Assembly: GCF_020283565.1 (NCBI RefSeq)
Contig: NC_060063.1
Span: forward strand, 41,252,856 to 41,316,855
Source of the DNA: Trifolium pratense
Lineage: Eukaryota; Streptophyta; Magnoliopsida; Fabales; Fabaceae
Direction: 5' to 3'
Length of the DNA stretch: 64,000 nucleotides
Shown here piece after piece: positions 1 to 11,643 of the stretch. A program made the position numbers and the translations under genes. A model generated the notes under the pieces. It saw nothing but the letters and a program-made list of their open reading frames with translations. It did no database searches and was not told where the DNA came from. The stretch's first letter is position 1; each line of letters begins with the position of its first letter.

Positions 1-496
1 AAAGTAAAAAGTGTTGAGGAGTTTGAAAAATTCTCAAGGCTTTTGGGGAGATTGTTGAAAAAGTGAACAAAGAAAAGAAGAAAAAACTGGGTGCAGTGAT
101 GATGAACTGTGAAAGTAATAAAGAATAAGAAGAAATTTTATACATATGAAAGTAAAAAGTCTTGGAGAGTTCAAAAAAGTCTCAAGGTTTTTGGTGAGAT
201 TGTTGAAAAAGTCTATCAAGTGTATTTTCAACTAAAAAGTCTCTCAAAATCCATTCCAAACAAGAATCCATCAAAATCGGTAGACTTTTGAATACCAATG
301 GACATTTTAAAAATAGGAACAAATCTCAATTGAATACCAACGGATTGTGTTGCCCTGAAAAAAAAATCTTATTTGTCTTGATTGAATACCACAAGATTTA
401 TTTAACTTTTTTAAAAGTCTTGATTGAATACCTCAAGATTTTTTTGTCATAAAAAAGTCTTTTAAAATCTCATGAAATCCCAATCCAATACACCCC
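1..496. repeat. AT-rich repeat, probably one end of a MITE cut by the window edge
   Basis: A unit of about 62 bp at 3-65 is repeated imperfectly at 150-212 in direct orientation. The rest holds several copies of a short word reading TTGATTGAATACC followed by CAAGATTT (about 380-445). The right edge reads CCAATCCAATACACCCC (480-496); its reverse complement, GGGGTGTATTGGATTGG, looks like the terminus of a common plant MITE. The matching left terminus would lie outside the window, so the class cannot be fixed. No coding sequence is seen. The stretch 497-894 holds only the probable 3' UTR and downstream flank of the minus-strand E2 gene. Confidence 0.35.
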
Positions 497-894
497 GTAA
501 GATTTTAAATCACAGTCGCAATCTTTGATATTATAAAGAATCAGTCAAATACGATTGCTACGACCACACTCACGGTTGCCCACATTTTTGAAAAAACTCT
601 TAATATATATAATATATCCATTCTAGAGTAGAGTGTATACTATAATGGAGTCCATAGTCAAACAGTGTTTTAACCAACCAAGACTAGAAGAAGACAAGCC
701 TCAAAAACATTATAAGAGGAACATCATGACATGACAAGTGGCAACATAGACACAAAGGAGTAAAATCATATCTTTAACACAGCCTCCATGTCCAATATTT
801 CCTATACAAATCCTGTTAGACATGACAACCTAAGCAGAACATAAAGAACTAGTACCATGAAAACCCTTTACGGATTCTTATACCCGTAAGAGAT

Positions 895-3800
895 TCACAG
901 CTGAAGCAGAGGTAATGCCATAACAACTCCAAAGATGGAGAAGAGCAAAAACATCAACCATGTTGGAAATGGTTGTTTTTTGTTTCTCCTCACAGCATTC
1001 AATCCTTCTACCTTTTTCATGTCTTCTCCGGCTGAGTCTAAATTCGTTTCTGAAACAGACCTTGAACTTTTATCCTGATGAGACTCTGATGAGGCATGCT
1101 GTTCTGAAGCAGCTTGCTCTTGCTGCAGGTTGTAATTATCAACGTACTCGGGGAACATTTTCCTGAATGTTGCACTGTATGGAAACAACAGCATTTAATT
1201 GTGGAAGACAAATCACAGAGATATTACTCAATGCTCGATTCCATCATGAATGGCTAGTGCAATATAATGGTTATACTTACTTTTTGCAATTGAAAGCGAG
1301 TGAAGATTTTGCTAGACGCTGCTTCTCGGCAGTAGTGGTGGTTACACTGCCAGTGGTTGGACTGGTGTCCATCTGTAAAAGAGAAGTCAGCCATATATAT
1401 CAAAAGCTCTAAAAATAACATAACACTGCATCTGTCATGAAGTATTATCGATTGCCTATCATTTGCCATTTAAAAAAAAAATGTATTTAATGGACTCTAT
1501 CAACAACTGCACTACCGTTATCAACACCTACAACTAGGGAGTCCACCAAGTTCTAAGGATGTATGCTTTTGTTTAGCTATAATATAATATGTAGAACAAA
1601 GACAAGACTAATATGGCTACTCCGAACTTTAACTCCCCTTCCATCCTCACCAACCCACCCAAAAAATCGCCAAATGAGGCAATTTGCAAGAGCGATAATA
1701 ACTTCTGAGCACACAATTACCATACCAGAGGGTAGAAACTAGAGTTCAATTAGAAATTTAAGAAATATGAAGAAACCATAACATACCATGAATGAAAGAA
1801 GCCCGGTAAGTATGCTGCATTCATAAATTGGAAACATCAGTACAAAACTATAAAGTAATCATCAGCACCTACTATTAATCTCAGATACATATCGCGTGAG
1901 CAAAAGAATACAAACAAATTTCAAAAGTCAGAATAAATAAAAACACAAAAGGGAGTAAACCACGGAAAAGAACTTCAAAATGTGAGCATTCTGACCTTGA
2001 TACAGACCACATTGGATTCCAAGTTTCAGGATGAACTGCAAAAACAGAAAACCCCGTAGAAAAATTAAACTGTAGCAATATGGGTAACTATGATAAAAAT
2101 TAGTTTGTCTTCAGATAGTTTAAAGAACTTACAATCACTCATTGATAAACAGATCTTTTTCTGTGTCATGAACCTTCCATTAGGTGTTGTCATGCTACAT
2201 CATAGAAAGTATGAACTTGGTTATAACAGACCAAATGAATGAAAATTAGAATGATCAAGCATACAGCAGCAAGAAGTCACCTGATTCCAGGAGGTTTATA
2301 TGGATATTCTGGAGGAAACTTAATTTTTCCATAGTAATATCCACCTAAAAAGCAACCAAAAAACATAAATACAATATAAATTGAGATAGCAATAAATTGG
2401 GTGTTGGGACATGCAAAATTAAAGCACGTTATGGCTGAAGCCTAAAAACAAAATGGCATCTGGAATATTCAGCGTTAAACCTGCAAAAGGTGTTCCCTCG
2501 CTTCCTTCCAATACATAATCTGAGACATAAACACATAATAAGATCAGCAACAAGTATCAATCACTCCTTGACCAATAAATTAGAATTAAGTTGCTGACAA
2601 GACAATACAATATTTTCCTTTCTTACTGACAATATAGAAGCATTAAGGAAAGAGCGCTTAGGAGCAAAAGCAAGGTTGCTGCGTTGTGACCACTGACCAG
2701 TTAGCAGTGTTGTCGAATATCTGCCATCGCAGATATCGGTGGCGGAATTTCAACAGGGCGCCGTAGAGAAGTGGTGGTGTGGCGGATTTTGCATGGCGGC
2801 CACCACAAGGGTTACAGTCATGGTGGCGTTGCGGAAAAAGAGAAAATAAAGCGGAAAAGGTATTTTTTCTCACAAAAAACACGGGCTAGGACGTGTAACC
2901 CGACCCAACCCAAGCTCAAAATGGGTTTAAATTCTAATAAACCCTAAAAATAGATATTTTACCAGTTTACTCTCTTCTTTCTACGCACTTCGCTTCTTAG
3001 CTCTCTGCCCTGCTCTCTTCCTCTACGCCGTGTGCAACTACTTGCGGCCACCACCACCACCCAACTGCGACCACCCGACGACCAAGCTGCAACCAGCAAA
3101 CCACCACAAAGCTCTATGTTCTCTCTGTTTTCTATTTCTTATTGATGAGTATTCTGTTTCTTCGTTTTTTTCTCATTTATTTCTTTATTTGCTTTTATTT
3201 CTTCATTTTCTGGTTTGTTTTGTTTCTTCTATATTTAATTCTTTATTTTCCCTGTTTAAATTTCTTAAGTATTTTTTTTAATTGTTTATTGACACCCAGT
3301 TTTTAAATTATTATCTTAAATCAACTGAATTTGGTTCTTAGTTCTGTTTTTCAATTGTTCTTTTATTTATTTCTGTTGTTTTTATGTGCGAATATATATA
3401 ATACATAAAATAAGTTTTTGTTTGTCCGACGTGCATCAGCCATTTCCCGTTAGGCCTTCCGCTATATGTTTATGGTGGATTTTGGCTCGCCGCCATTAAC
3501 CACCATCCACCATCGACAACACTTCCAGTTAGTCACGGGTTCAACAACATTCATGAATACATGTACCAAAGATTCAAGATGAACCATATATGAAATGTAA
3601 CTGTGAAACAAACTTACGCCACTCAAGAATATCACTTGGTGAAGGGCGAGCCACAATATGAGAAACTGGCTCCTGCAAATACAATAATAGAATTAAGCAT
3701 TATCTACTTGAAATACTCTTTAAATACCATGATCTAGGCAATTGATACAGACCCAAAAAATCTACCTTAGTAAAATACATGTAGATTGATCAATCATAAA

Positions 3801-3943
3801 AAACGTATTAAGAAACTATAGACGCATTGTATTAAGAACAAAAATAAATAGTGGCTAGTTAGAAAAACAAAAGATTATGTACTTACTTTACAAAGGGCTC
3901 TATACTCCTTCTGAAGACGCTTAACGCATGCTTTCTCCGCCAT
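895..3943 (-). CDS. UBC34: Membrane-anchored ubiquitin-conjugating enzyme E2 (UBC32/33/34, Ubc6 family)
   Basis: Nine coding exons on the minus strand: 3887-3943, 3618-3672, 2481-2519, 2281-2344, 2133-2194, 1996-2035, 1787-1814, 1281-1372 and 895-1174. They total 717 nt (238 aa), all with GT/AG borders and intact frame. The start gives MAEKACVKRLQKEYRALCK, as in the family. The UBC fold runs over about residues 1-160. The catalytic cysteine is Cys87 in KKICLSMSD, and the usual HPN triad is TPN (75-77), which is typical of the Ubc6 branch. A polar linker is followed by a C-terminal tail anchor (about 214-238, ending ALPLLQL) that should hold the enzyme on the ER membrane facing the cytosol. 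Known relatives take ubiquitin from E1 and act in ER-associated degradation and stress responses. Introns hold two hAT-type elements. Assignment to UBC34 rather than UBC33 is a best guess. Confidence 0.93.
2705..3524. mobile_element. hAT-type non-autonomous element, 820 bp, in an intron of the E2 gene
   Basis: The element begins CAGTGTTGTCG and ends CGACAACACTT. It is flanked by a perfect 8-bp target-site duplication CCAGTTAG (2697-2704 and 3525-3532). Inverted termini of CAGTGTTG type plus an 8-bp duplication are the hAT signature. Both ends are rich in GGCGG/CCGCC words. The interior is AT- and pyrimidine-rich and has no transposase domain that I can recognise; the 83-aa open frame inside it is low-complexity. 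It sits between coding exons 2 and 3 of the E2 gene, in an intron that still has good borders. Confidence 0.82.
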
Positions 3944-4664
3944 TCAACTAATTCAGAGCAGTATCAAGAGGCACTACACTATACTCTGTTTCTTTATTCT
4001 CAAAAGAAATTTCCTGCTAATCATTGATTAAGAACGTACACATCAATATATTGAAAATATAATTAGGACCTCATGATAAGCAACATTACAAACAAGCACC
4101 GTAACAAAAAAAGAATGGAGTAACTAAACCATAAAAGGTGGTGCAGATACACATACATGCACAACACGACGTGCATAAACACAATATAAGCTGTTATCAA
4201 TTCAATATATGATCCACCGCATTTTTTAGTATTCAAGAATTAGTACAAGAGCAAACCTAGAATAAGGTGGTAATAATAAGCAATCTCTGTAAAATATTAT
4301 AAATCGAAACAAACTGGTACCATAATGACGGTAAAACAGAGTTATTAGAAGTAGAGAAGTAGAGAAATAGAAGGAAAGTCGAAGAGAATTCCAGAGAGTT
4401 TGATATGAAATGTTCTTGTACATTCATTCTGATTGTATGATAGTGGAATTGTGTAGTTATAGTACAACTAGATGTAATGTAACTAACTCCTAACTGAAAC
4501 GCCAGCTGTTTCTAACAGAATTCTGACACACGGAAAGGATACTGTACATTCCCAATAGGAGTAACTTCTAAGTAAAATATGAATATGGTGGAGATATACG
4601 TGCACTGCTAACATTACACGAATACACACTTGTACAATATCATCATTTAAATTTTAGGATCAAC

Positions 4665-5625
4665 CTAGGATGTTAATAGCGGCGCTATAGCGCTATAGCA
4701 TAGCGTTTTACCACCTCTCTGCTATGCTATAAGACTGCTTTCCGCTATTTAGAGAAGCGGAAATAGCGGCCGCTATTTGCAGGAAAATAGTGTTTTGTTA
4801 GCGGTGGCGTAGCGTTTTGGTAGCACTATTTGGCCGCTTTAGCGTTTTGGAGGGAAAAAAAATTGATGAAAATCTTTATTTTGGAAATAAATCATAAGTG
4901 AGGGGTATTTTGCACTTTTCTACACATCAAAAAGCTACCAACACATCACAACACGTGATTTACTTTTCTATTTGAGTTGTTTCTTCTTTCTTTTCTCACA
5001 TCACGCTCTTCTCCCCTTCTCCTTCAACGGACTCCTTCACCAAATCACCTCTTCTCCTTCAACATCTCCTTCACCAAATCGACTCCTCTGTTTCCTTTCT
5101 CCAAATCAACTGCTCTTCTCCTCTTCTTACAAGGTTTGTTCCTTTCTCAAACCTTAATGTGGTGGAGCTTAGAAGTGAAGATGAGGCAGAAGCAGATGTG
5201 GTCTCAAGGGCTTCAAAAGATTAATGGCTTGTCATTATTTTGTCTACTTTTAGAACTTGCTTATGCTTTATTTTAATGGGATGTCATTTTGAGTACTTCT
5301 AGAATTTTAATGGTATGTCATTTTGAGTACTTCTAGAATTTTAATGGGATGTCATTTCGAGTACTTCTAGAACTTCATGGAATGTTATTAGTCTTTATTT
5401 AAAACCTATTTTGATGGTAAATGACAATATTTAGTATAATTATTAAGTAAGAAAGTCCTTTTAATTTTGTGTATTTTCCTATTTTAGTATTTATGTTTGT
5501 TGGAATTTATGTTTAATTTGTACATGACCGCTATACCGCTATAGCGCTACCCGCTATACCGCTATACCGCAATAGCATTTTTGAGGTTCGGCGCTACACG
5601 CCGCTATCCGAGATTAACAACATAG
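4665..5625. mobile_element. hAT-type non-autonomous element, 961 bp, in the E2 leader intron
   Basis: The element starts CTAGGATGTTAATAGC and ends GATTAACAACATAG, between perfect 8-bp duplications GGATCAAC (4657-4664 and 5626-5633). Subterminal regions are packed with palindromic GCTATAGCGC-like words, the same vocabulary as the small hAT MITEs at 58-60 kb. The interior resembles a 5' leader (pyrimidine-rich, 4970-5150) followed by a short acidic open stretch ending in a stop near 5221. It may be an internally deleted copy of a larger element, but no transposase domain remains. Confidence 0.82.
5270..5371. repeat. Three exact-length tandem copies of a 34-bp unit
   Basis: Units begin at 5270, 5304 and 5338, each opening ATTTTAATGG and closing ACTTCTAGA, with one or two substitutions between copies. 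The array lies inside the 961-bp hAT element, after the short open stretch, so it would fall in the 3' untranslated part of any transcript from the parent element. Confidence 0.85.
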
Positions 5626-6312
5626 GGATCAACATTATTTAGTATGAAGAATTGATACAAGAGAATTCATGAATTATGTGGCATGAAATCAAGGGAGCTG
5701 TCCTTTAACTATCTCTAATGACTAAAAGTCAATCTATTAAAACTGGTGATCTCATTTGTAAAAGGACTCAACAAGATAATTCCCTTGTTGTTTAAGATTA
5801 TAACATCTGGCAACATGACTGAGCTGGTACCAACAGTCAACTCAAATGCAAAAAAGAAGACGCCAACTTAGTCAGAACCAACATAACTGCATCTGCATGT
5901 ATATCTTCTTTTTTGGTGTGATAATCGTTTGTGAATTTTGAGGAGGATTAGCTATCCAGATGACTTTATAAGACCCTCCAACCAGAAACTAGAAATACCA
6001 CAGAAGACATACAACAAATGATAGGTTTGTGTATGAATTATGGAATGGAATGGAATGGAATGGAAATAGAGTTTGTATTGATGAGAATAAGCAAATACAA
6101 TATGAAAACAGAATGAAGAAAACAAAGTAACAAACTAGCAGAGAGATTCTACTAGCCCCAAAGCACTAAGTGCCCCAAATCACTATGAAAGTGATCCACA
6201 CAAACTAACAAAATACGTGAATGAATATTCTCTTTCTACTAAGCACTATATATATAACCAATTCCTTATGCAGCACATGCACTCCTCATGTATTCTTTGC
6301 CACCTCATCGTT

Positions 6313-6446
6313 CCTTTCCCTCTCCTACTATAACAAAAATTATTTTTTAAGTTCATTGAATAACTGATGCATAGGTCAGACACATCAGTTACTCAACGAA
6401 TCTAAAAAGTAATTTTTTTCTTATAATAGGGACATGAGGGAGTAGA
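6313..6446. mobile_element. Stowaway-like MITE
   Basis: An inverted repeat of roughly 60 bp per arm with ends of the CTCCCTC type; the right end reads CATGAGGGAGTA. The arms share TTCATTGAATAACTGATG-like sequence. It lies in the probable leader intron of the E2 gene. Terminal sequence and TA-rich flanks fit the Tc1/mariner-derived Stowaway group; the left end is diverged, so its exact border is uncertain. Confidence 0.6.
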
Positions 6447-6999
6447 TTATAAAACCTAGTTAGAACAACAATCACATCTGAACATCAATAACCAACAAAG
6501 TAACAAACCACAGCAATCCAAATCCATTCATCTCTCAATATAAACCTATCTACACCGACAAATTCTTATTGTGCAGAACCTTGCCCAGTCTATACAAACA
6601 TTTCACCTAAATTATAGAATTCCCTTGAAATATACCTTTCAATGTTATACCTATAACTGAAGCAATTCCACCTAAACACCATGATCCAAACAAAAATTAG
6701 GGTAAATAAAAATTGGGGATGGAGGATGGTAAATTAATTCTAGGGTAATAAGCATTTCCCATTATTTCCCACAACGAATCTCAAAATCAACAATGACCCA
6801 TAAATCAAAAATTAAAAATTTACACAAACAAATAATAAAAATCAAGCCTTGGTCAAATCCCACCATAAAAAAAATCTAAAACAAAAAATCCCAAAATCAA
6901 AAAATATAACAAATCAAGCCTTGCGATTCAACGTGAAGCTGGAATTATGAAATTCGATTTCCACGCGAAATGAAAAGAAGAAGAAAGATAGAAATTTAC

Positions 7000-7110
7000 C
7001 TGAGATCTGATTTCCCCAATTTAATCAGGTGAAGAAAAAATTGGTGGCAAAATCGTGTAATTGCGCGTAAATTATTTGCCCCTTTCCAAAACGGCGGCGT
7101 TGAATAATGA

Positions 7111-7162
<52 letters not shown>

Positions 7163-7260
7163 ATAGAGTGAGTCTATAACTGCGTTTTCATTTTTCGTTT
7201 TGTAGAAAAAATAGAATCGATTATAGAGAGAATCGATTTTAGATCGTCGCTGTTATACAC
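7000..7260 (-). promoter_or_regulatory. Probable 5' UTR exon and promoter-proximal region of the E2 gene
   Basis: On the minus strand a good donor (CTCAG then GTAAAT, at 7000/6999) lies upstream of the E2 start. The matching acceptor is probably the CAG near 4015, leaving a short untranslated stretch before the ATG at 3943. This implies a leader intron of about 3 kb (4015-6999), which contains the 961-bp hAT element and a Stowaway MITE. The true transcription start cannot be placed from sequence. The leader region carries a (GA)n tract at about 7118-7157, common in plant 5' UTRs. Confidence 0.5.
7118..7157. repeat. (GA)n microsatellite
   Basis: About 20 GA dinucleotides in the presumed 5' leader of the minus-strand E2 gene, where on the transcribed strand it reads (TC)n. 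Such tracts are common near plant transcription starts and are length-variable. Confidence 0.9.
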
Positions 7261-7589
7261 CGCCAAACAACCCTCTTTCGCAATCAAAGTGTAACCTGAC
7301 TTTTTATCTAGTTGACTATTTTAACCCTTAAGTTACTTTGTAGATATTTTGGAACACATAGGAACAGTTGTACTTTTGATTCATGTTGACGTGTTATTTT
7401 AGTCATCATGACTTTTTGGTCCATTGTTTGATTTTTTGTTGGGGGCTGACAAATATTTAATTTAAAAAGTAGTAGTACAGTATAAAAAAATTATCTTTCA
7501 TTTTTATAATTCATTTTTTTGAATTTTAAATATAAGTAAAAAAAAACATTTTTTAAATTTATTTGATAATTGATGAATCTGAAAAATTG

Positions 7590-7730
7590 TTTTTTTTTTT
7601 CAAGTAGCCTAGTGGTTAGATTCGCACATTTAAATATGGAAAAATGTGGAATTTGGGATTTGAACCCCGGCCACTCCAATAATATTTCTGGTAGCTACCA
7701 ATTGAGCTACAATTATTATGGTATAAAAAT
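7590..7730 (-). mobile_element. tRNA-derived SINE (copy in duplication unit 1)
   Basis: Read on the minus strand it has an A box (TAGCTCAATTGGTAGC), a B box (GGGTTCAAATCCC) about 35 bp later, a tail region ending CTAGGCTACTTG, and then a poly-A run. This order is that of a pol III SINE with a tRNA-like head. The same family recurs at 8238, 35480, 35677, 39788 and 43083/44490. It is not a functional tRNA: the rest of the cloverleaf does not fold. Confidence 0.75.
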
Positions 7731-8237
7731 GACTTATTTCTTATATTGTATTTAAAATTGAAAAGAGAGCAAATGATAATAAGTGCCATAATGAACCATC
7801 TTCATAAAGGCATAATTATTTATTACACCCATTTAAATTCTTTAAGTGAGTAATCTCATTCAATTTCTAATATTATTTCATACTTTCCGATTATTTAAAC
7901 AATTCAACCACATTTTTTAAACATCCATACAACTCATCAAAAACTCTTAGATGGATCTCACCGGACCTACCAAGTTTTTCCACATTTACGTATATTTTAC
8001 ATTAATATTATATTGAGTAAATGTAATTTAATTTTTTTTTTTAATTCTAATTCATTACCATTCATTGCCAGCAAAGCATAAAAGATACGAACGTTGTTTC
8101 ATTTTTATAAAAAGTAGTAGTACAGTATAAACAATTTATCTTTCATTTTTATAATTCATTTTTTTAAAACTTTAAATATAAGTAACAAAAACATTTTTTA
8201 AAATTTATTGGATAATTGATGAATCTGACATATCGTT

Positions 8238-8362
8238 TTTTTTTTGTCAAGTAGTCTAGTGGCTAGATTCACACATTTAAATGCGGAGAAATGTGCAATC
8301 CAGGGTTCGAACTCCGGACACTTCAATAATATTTCTGATAGCTACCAATTGAGCTACACTTA
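8238..8362 (-). mobile_element. tRNA-derived SINE (copy in duplication unit 2)
   Basis: The paralogue of the SINE at 7590-7730, carried along by the tandem duplication. The minus strand has A box TAGCTCAATTGGTAGC and B box GAGTTCGAACCC, then CTAGACTACTTGAC and an A-rich end. The insertion therefore predates the duplication. Confidence 0.75.
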
Positions 8363-8598
8363 TGGGACAAAAATGGTTTATTTCTTATACTGTATTTAAA
8401 ATTGAAAAGAGAGCAAGTGATAATAAGTGTAACAATGAATCATCTTCGTAAGACATAACTATTCATTGCATTATTTCATACTTCCCAATTATTTAAGCAA
8501 TTCAACCATATTTTTTAAATATTCATACAACTTACCAAAAACTCTCAAATAAGTCTCACTGGCCCACCAAGTTTTTCCACATTTATAGTTTACATTAA

Positions 8599-8787
8599 GA
8601 GGAGTGCTAGCAACACACTCTTTAACAAACACACTCTAACACACTCTTTTCTATTGGTTAAAATTTATATGGGTTCCATAAAAATTATATGGGTCCACAT
8701 TTTTTTATGGGACCCATGTGAATTTTAATCAATAAAATAGAGTGTGTTGAAGTGTGTTTATTAAAGAGTGTGTTGCTAGCATTATTC
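8599..8787. mobile_element. Mutator-like MITE, 189 bp, with 9-bp target-site duplication
   Basis: Terminal inverted repeats of about 27 bp contain TGCTAGCAACACACTC. The element is flanked by a perfect 9-bp duplication TTACATTAA (8590-8598 and 8788-8796). The corresponding position in duplication copy 1 (about 7999-8007) has a single TTACATTAA with no insert, giving a natural empty site. A 9-bp duplication is the hallmark of Mutator-like transposases. Confidence 0.87.
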
Positions 8788-8905
8788 TTACATTAATATT
8801 ATATTGAGTAAATGTAGTTTAATTTATTTTTTTTAATTCTAATTCATTGTCATTCATTGCCACCAAAGCATAAAAGAACGGTGCATATGCAGATGAACGT
8901 TGTTT

Positions 8906-10261
8906 TTTTATACACGTTCTTTAAATCTCAATTATCAGTTCAGCCTGACAAAAACACATTGAAAACAGTGTAGGAACTCTTGAAAAGTAGACGATAATGT
9001 TGCTCTATGTGTTTCAATGTAAGTTAGTGCTTAAATATATTATTCTTTATAAGTAAAAATTCATTAATTTTTTGTCTTTACGGCTAAAACAGTGACATAA
9101 TTCTTTGAACAACTCGAGGATGTGCATGGATGGGAATAAGCGGGAGATGGTGTAGCGTTTGTTTTATTGGGAGAATGAGTTGGTTCTTAAATGTTGTGTT
9201 GTTTTGAGAAAAAAATATATTTTTGCAGGTAAATGTACCTAATAGATGGGTTTGACACATTGATTTCAATGTAAGTTACTCAGTTAAAAGTGCTTATCAT
9301 TTTTCATTCATATCAATCTGTTGAAAGTGGTGGTATTATTTGGAATAAATATGTTTTTTTAAAGGTATCATTATGTGCGTGAAGATTTTTAAATAACAGA
9401 TTATTATCAACTAACCCACAATAGTTTTTCTTTGGTGGTTTTTGGGTGTTTCCTTAAATGGTGTTGATGAAAATGACGAAAACGTTGACAAAAATGATGA
9501 GTTTTTGGATTTTAATTTGTTTTTTTACAAATTTTGTAAAAAGAATAATACAAATTTTGTAAAAAGAATAATAATGTCAATCCAAGTATAGAAACAATTG
9601 GAGGAGGTATCTAACGATTTGCCAACTCCCCTGATGGTTTGAGAGTAGTAGCTTGACACTCAAAATATCTTAATGAAAATATATTTATCAATGTTATTTG
9701 TGAATTTCTTATCAACTACGTACGAACTACCAACAAATTATTTCTCATGGATAAATGTACGCATGAATAATGTAATCTTATAATGTGGGTTAGTTAAGAT
9801 TGAATTGAGTCATACCATTAGAAAATAAGCATAGAAATGAACACCAGACACGACACTGACACGTCGACACCGATAATAATTTGAAAAAATAACATAATTT
9901 AATATAATCATAAGTGTTAGTGTTGAACACTGATGCATGTCGATACACGCCTAATTCGAGAAATATACATGCTTCATAACTAACAAATACTTTATGCATA
10001 GATAAATCTTTTCAATATATTGTAAAGAAATTTGGTAAAAATAGATCGAGTTTCACAATGCTCAAAATAATGTTTCATTGTCTTAGTAAGTATATAAAAA
10101 AAAATTGTTACGTCAATCTTCTATTTGTTTACTAGACAAAATTTTGACAACATGGACCAATCTTAGTAACGGACATAAAATGTAAGGATTTTAAAAACTT
10201 TTACTTTATAAAAATATATTCAGGTCATCTCAAAACCGATGTGAGACTTCTTAACATATCT
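8906..10261. other. AT-rich spacer without recognised genes
   Basis: I see no coding sequence. The only structure is a 23-bp unit beginning ACAAATTTTGTAAAAAG repeated twice in tandem (9527-9572). Open frames here are short and not family-like. Confidence 0.6.
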
Positions 10262-11643
10262 CATCCCTTGAGCAAAAGAATACAACCAAATTTAAAACGT
10301 CTAAGAATAAATAAAAACACAAAAGGGAATGTGAGCATTCTGACCTTGATACAGACCACATTGGATTCCAACTTTCAGGATGATCTGCAAAAATAGAAAA
10401 TCCCATAGAAAAATTAAACTATAGTAATATAATATGGGTAACTATGATACAAGTTATTTTAGAATGGTCAAGTATAGTTCAGCATAAGGAGGTTTATATG
10501 GATATTATGGAGGAAAGTTGATTATTCCATAGTAATATCGACCTAAATACAGGGCAATATAAATTGAGATAGCAATAAATCGGGTGTTGGGACATGCAAA
10601 ATCGGGTGTTGTGACCAGTTATCAGTGGTGTCGAATATCGGCCAAGGCATCATCGATGGCAAAATTTCAATAGGTCGCCACAAAAGGCTGGCGTGGCGGA
10701 TTTCTGGCTATGGTTGCTGCCACAAGGAGGGTTATGGTCATGGCCGACACAATTGGTGTTTTATTTATTTCTCCCATTTTTATGTATAGAATAAGTTTTT
10801 TTGCTTGTCCGCCATGCTATTTTTGGCTCCCCACCATAAACTCCCATCCGATCGACAACACTGTCAGTTAGTCACGGGTTTTACAACATTGATGAATACA
10901 TGTACTGAAGATTCAACAAGTTTCTTTTTCCCCTTTTGGACATTAGAGCACAACATAAAGCCATATATGAAATGTTCAACATAAATCCATATGTGAAATG
11001 TAACAATGTGAAGCAAACTTACGCCACTCAAGAATATTACTCGGTGAAGGAGGAGCCATAACATGGGAAACTAGCTCCTGCAAATACAACAATAAAAGCA
11101 TTATCTACTTGAAATACTCTTTAAATACCATGGTCTAGGCAATTTATACATACCCAAAAAATCAACCTTTGTAAAGTACACATAGATTAATCAATCATGA
11201 AAAACTTATTCAGAAATTATAGGCACATTATGTTAAGAGGAGAAAGGTAAAATATAGAGATAATGTGTTCACTGCCATTCATGCTATTCATGTTTTATCA
11301 GCCACAACATCAAATAACCAAGCCTAGATACATTCACAAATACACCCAAAAAAGAGGAGAAAAACCAGTGATCACAGAACAAGCATAACTATTTAGATGT
11401 AAAACAAAATAATCTAATTAAAAACAAATCAATAAAAAACAATTTGTAATTTATAAATCGGTTTCAAATCAGTTCTGAACTGGTTTAGAACTAAACCATT
11501 TTTTATAAAAGTGGTTTTATGAATTGAACCATACCAAACTATTAATATAGTTCAGTTCATTGCAGTTCATGAGCCGTGAACACTTATGTGAATCAAAATA
11601 AGTAGTGGTTAGTTAGAAAAACAAAAGACTATGTACTTACTTT
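10262..11643 (-). pseudogene. Partial duplicated copy of the E2 (UBC34-like) gene
   Basis: This stretch matches about 1890-3897 of the E2 gene, in the same orientation and at high identity. It retains exon 6 (near 10342-10381, coding for IHPESWNPMW-like residues), exon 4 (about 10490-10550) and exon 2 (about 11016-11070). It ends just inside exon 1 at the donor. The region holding exons 3 and 5 is deleted, there is no start or C-terminal anchor, and about 350 bp of unrelated sequence is inserted near 11240-11590. Introns are present, so this is a DNA-level duplication and not a retrocopy. It cannot make a working E2. Confidence 0.85.
10623..10863. mobile_element. Shortened copy of the 820-bp hAT element inside the E2 pseudogene
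   Basis: It corresponds to 2705-3524 but is only 241 bp because the interior is deleted. The ends read CAGTGGTGTCG and CGACAACACTG. The flanks CCAGTTAT and TCAGTTAG are decayed forms of the CCAGTTAG duplication seen at the parent site, so it was carried here within the segmental duplication and did not transpose independently. Confidence 0.8.

Larger units (their letters stand above)
7464..8905. repeat. Direct tandem duplication of a segment of about 640 bp
   Basis: Copy 1 covers about 7464-8100 and copy 2 about 8109-8905. Both open with AAAAAGTAGTAGTACAGTAT, both contain the same SINE, and both close with CATTCATTGCCA, then AAAGCATAAAAGA and a GAACGTTGTT motif. Copy 2 is longer because a 189-bp MITE sits in it at 8599-8787, and copy 1 carries a stretch near 7800-7870 not matched in copy 2. 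Neither copy codes for a protein. Confidence 0.85.

Noticed and set aside
3030..3281. 83-aa frame with Pro and Phe/Leu runs
   Set aside because: It lies inside the 820-bp hAT element and is low-complexity pyrimidine-rich sequence.
7601..7727. A tRNA gene suggested by A and B boxes
   Set aside because: There is no acceptor or anticodon stem pairing, the box spacing is SINE-like, and a poly-A tail follows; it is a tRNA-derived SINE.
7570..7755. Plus-strand 61-aa frame containing WDLNPGHSNN
   Set aside because: It runs through the SINE antisense strand; such peptides recur in genomes wherever SINE B boxes are translated.
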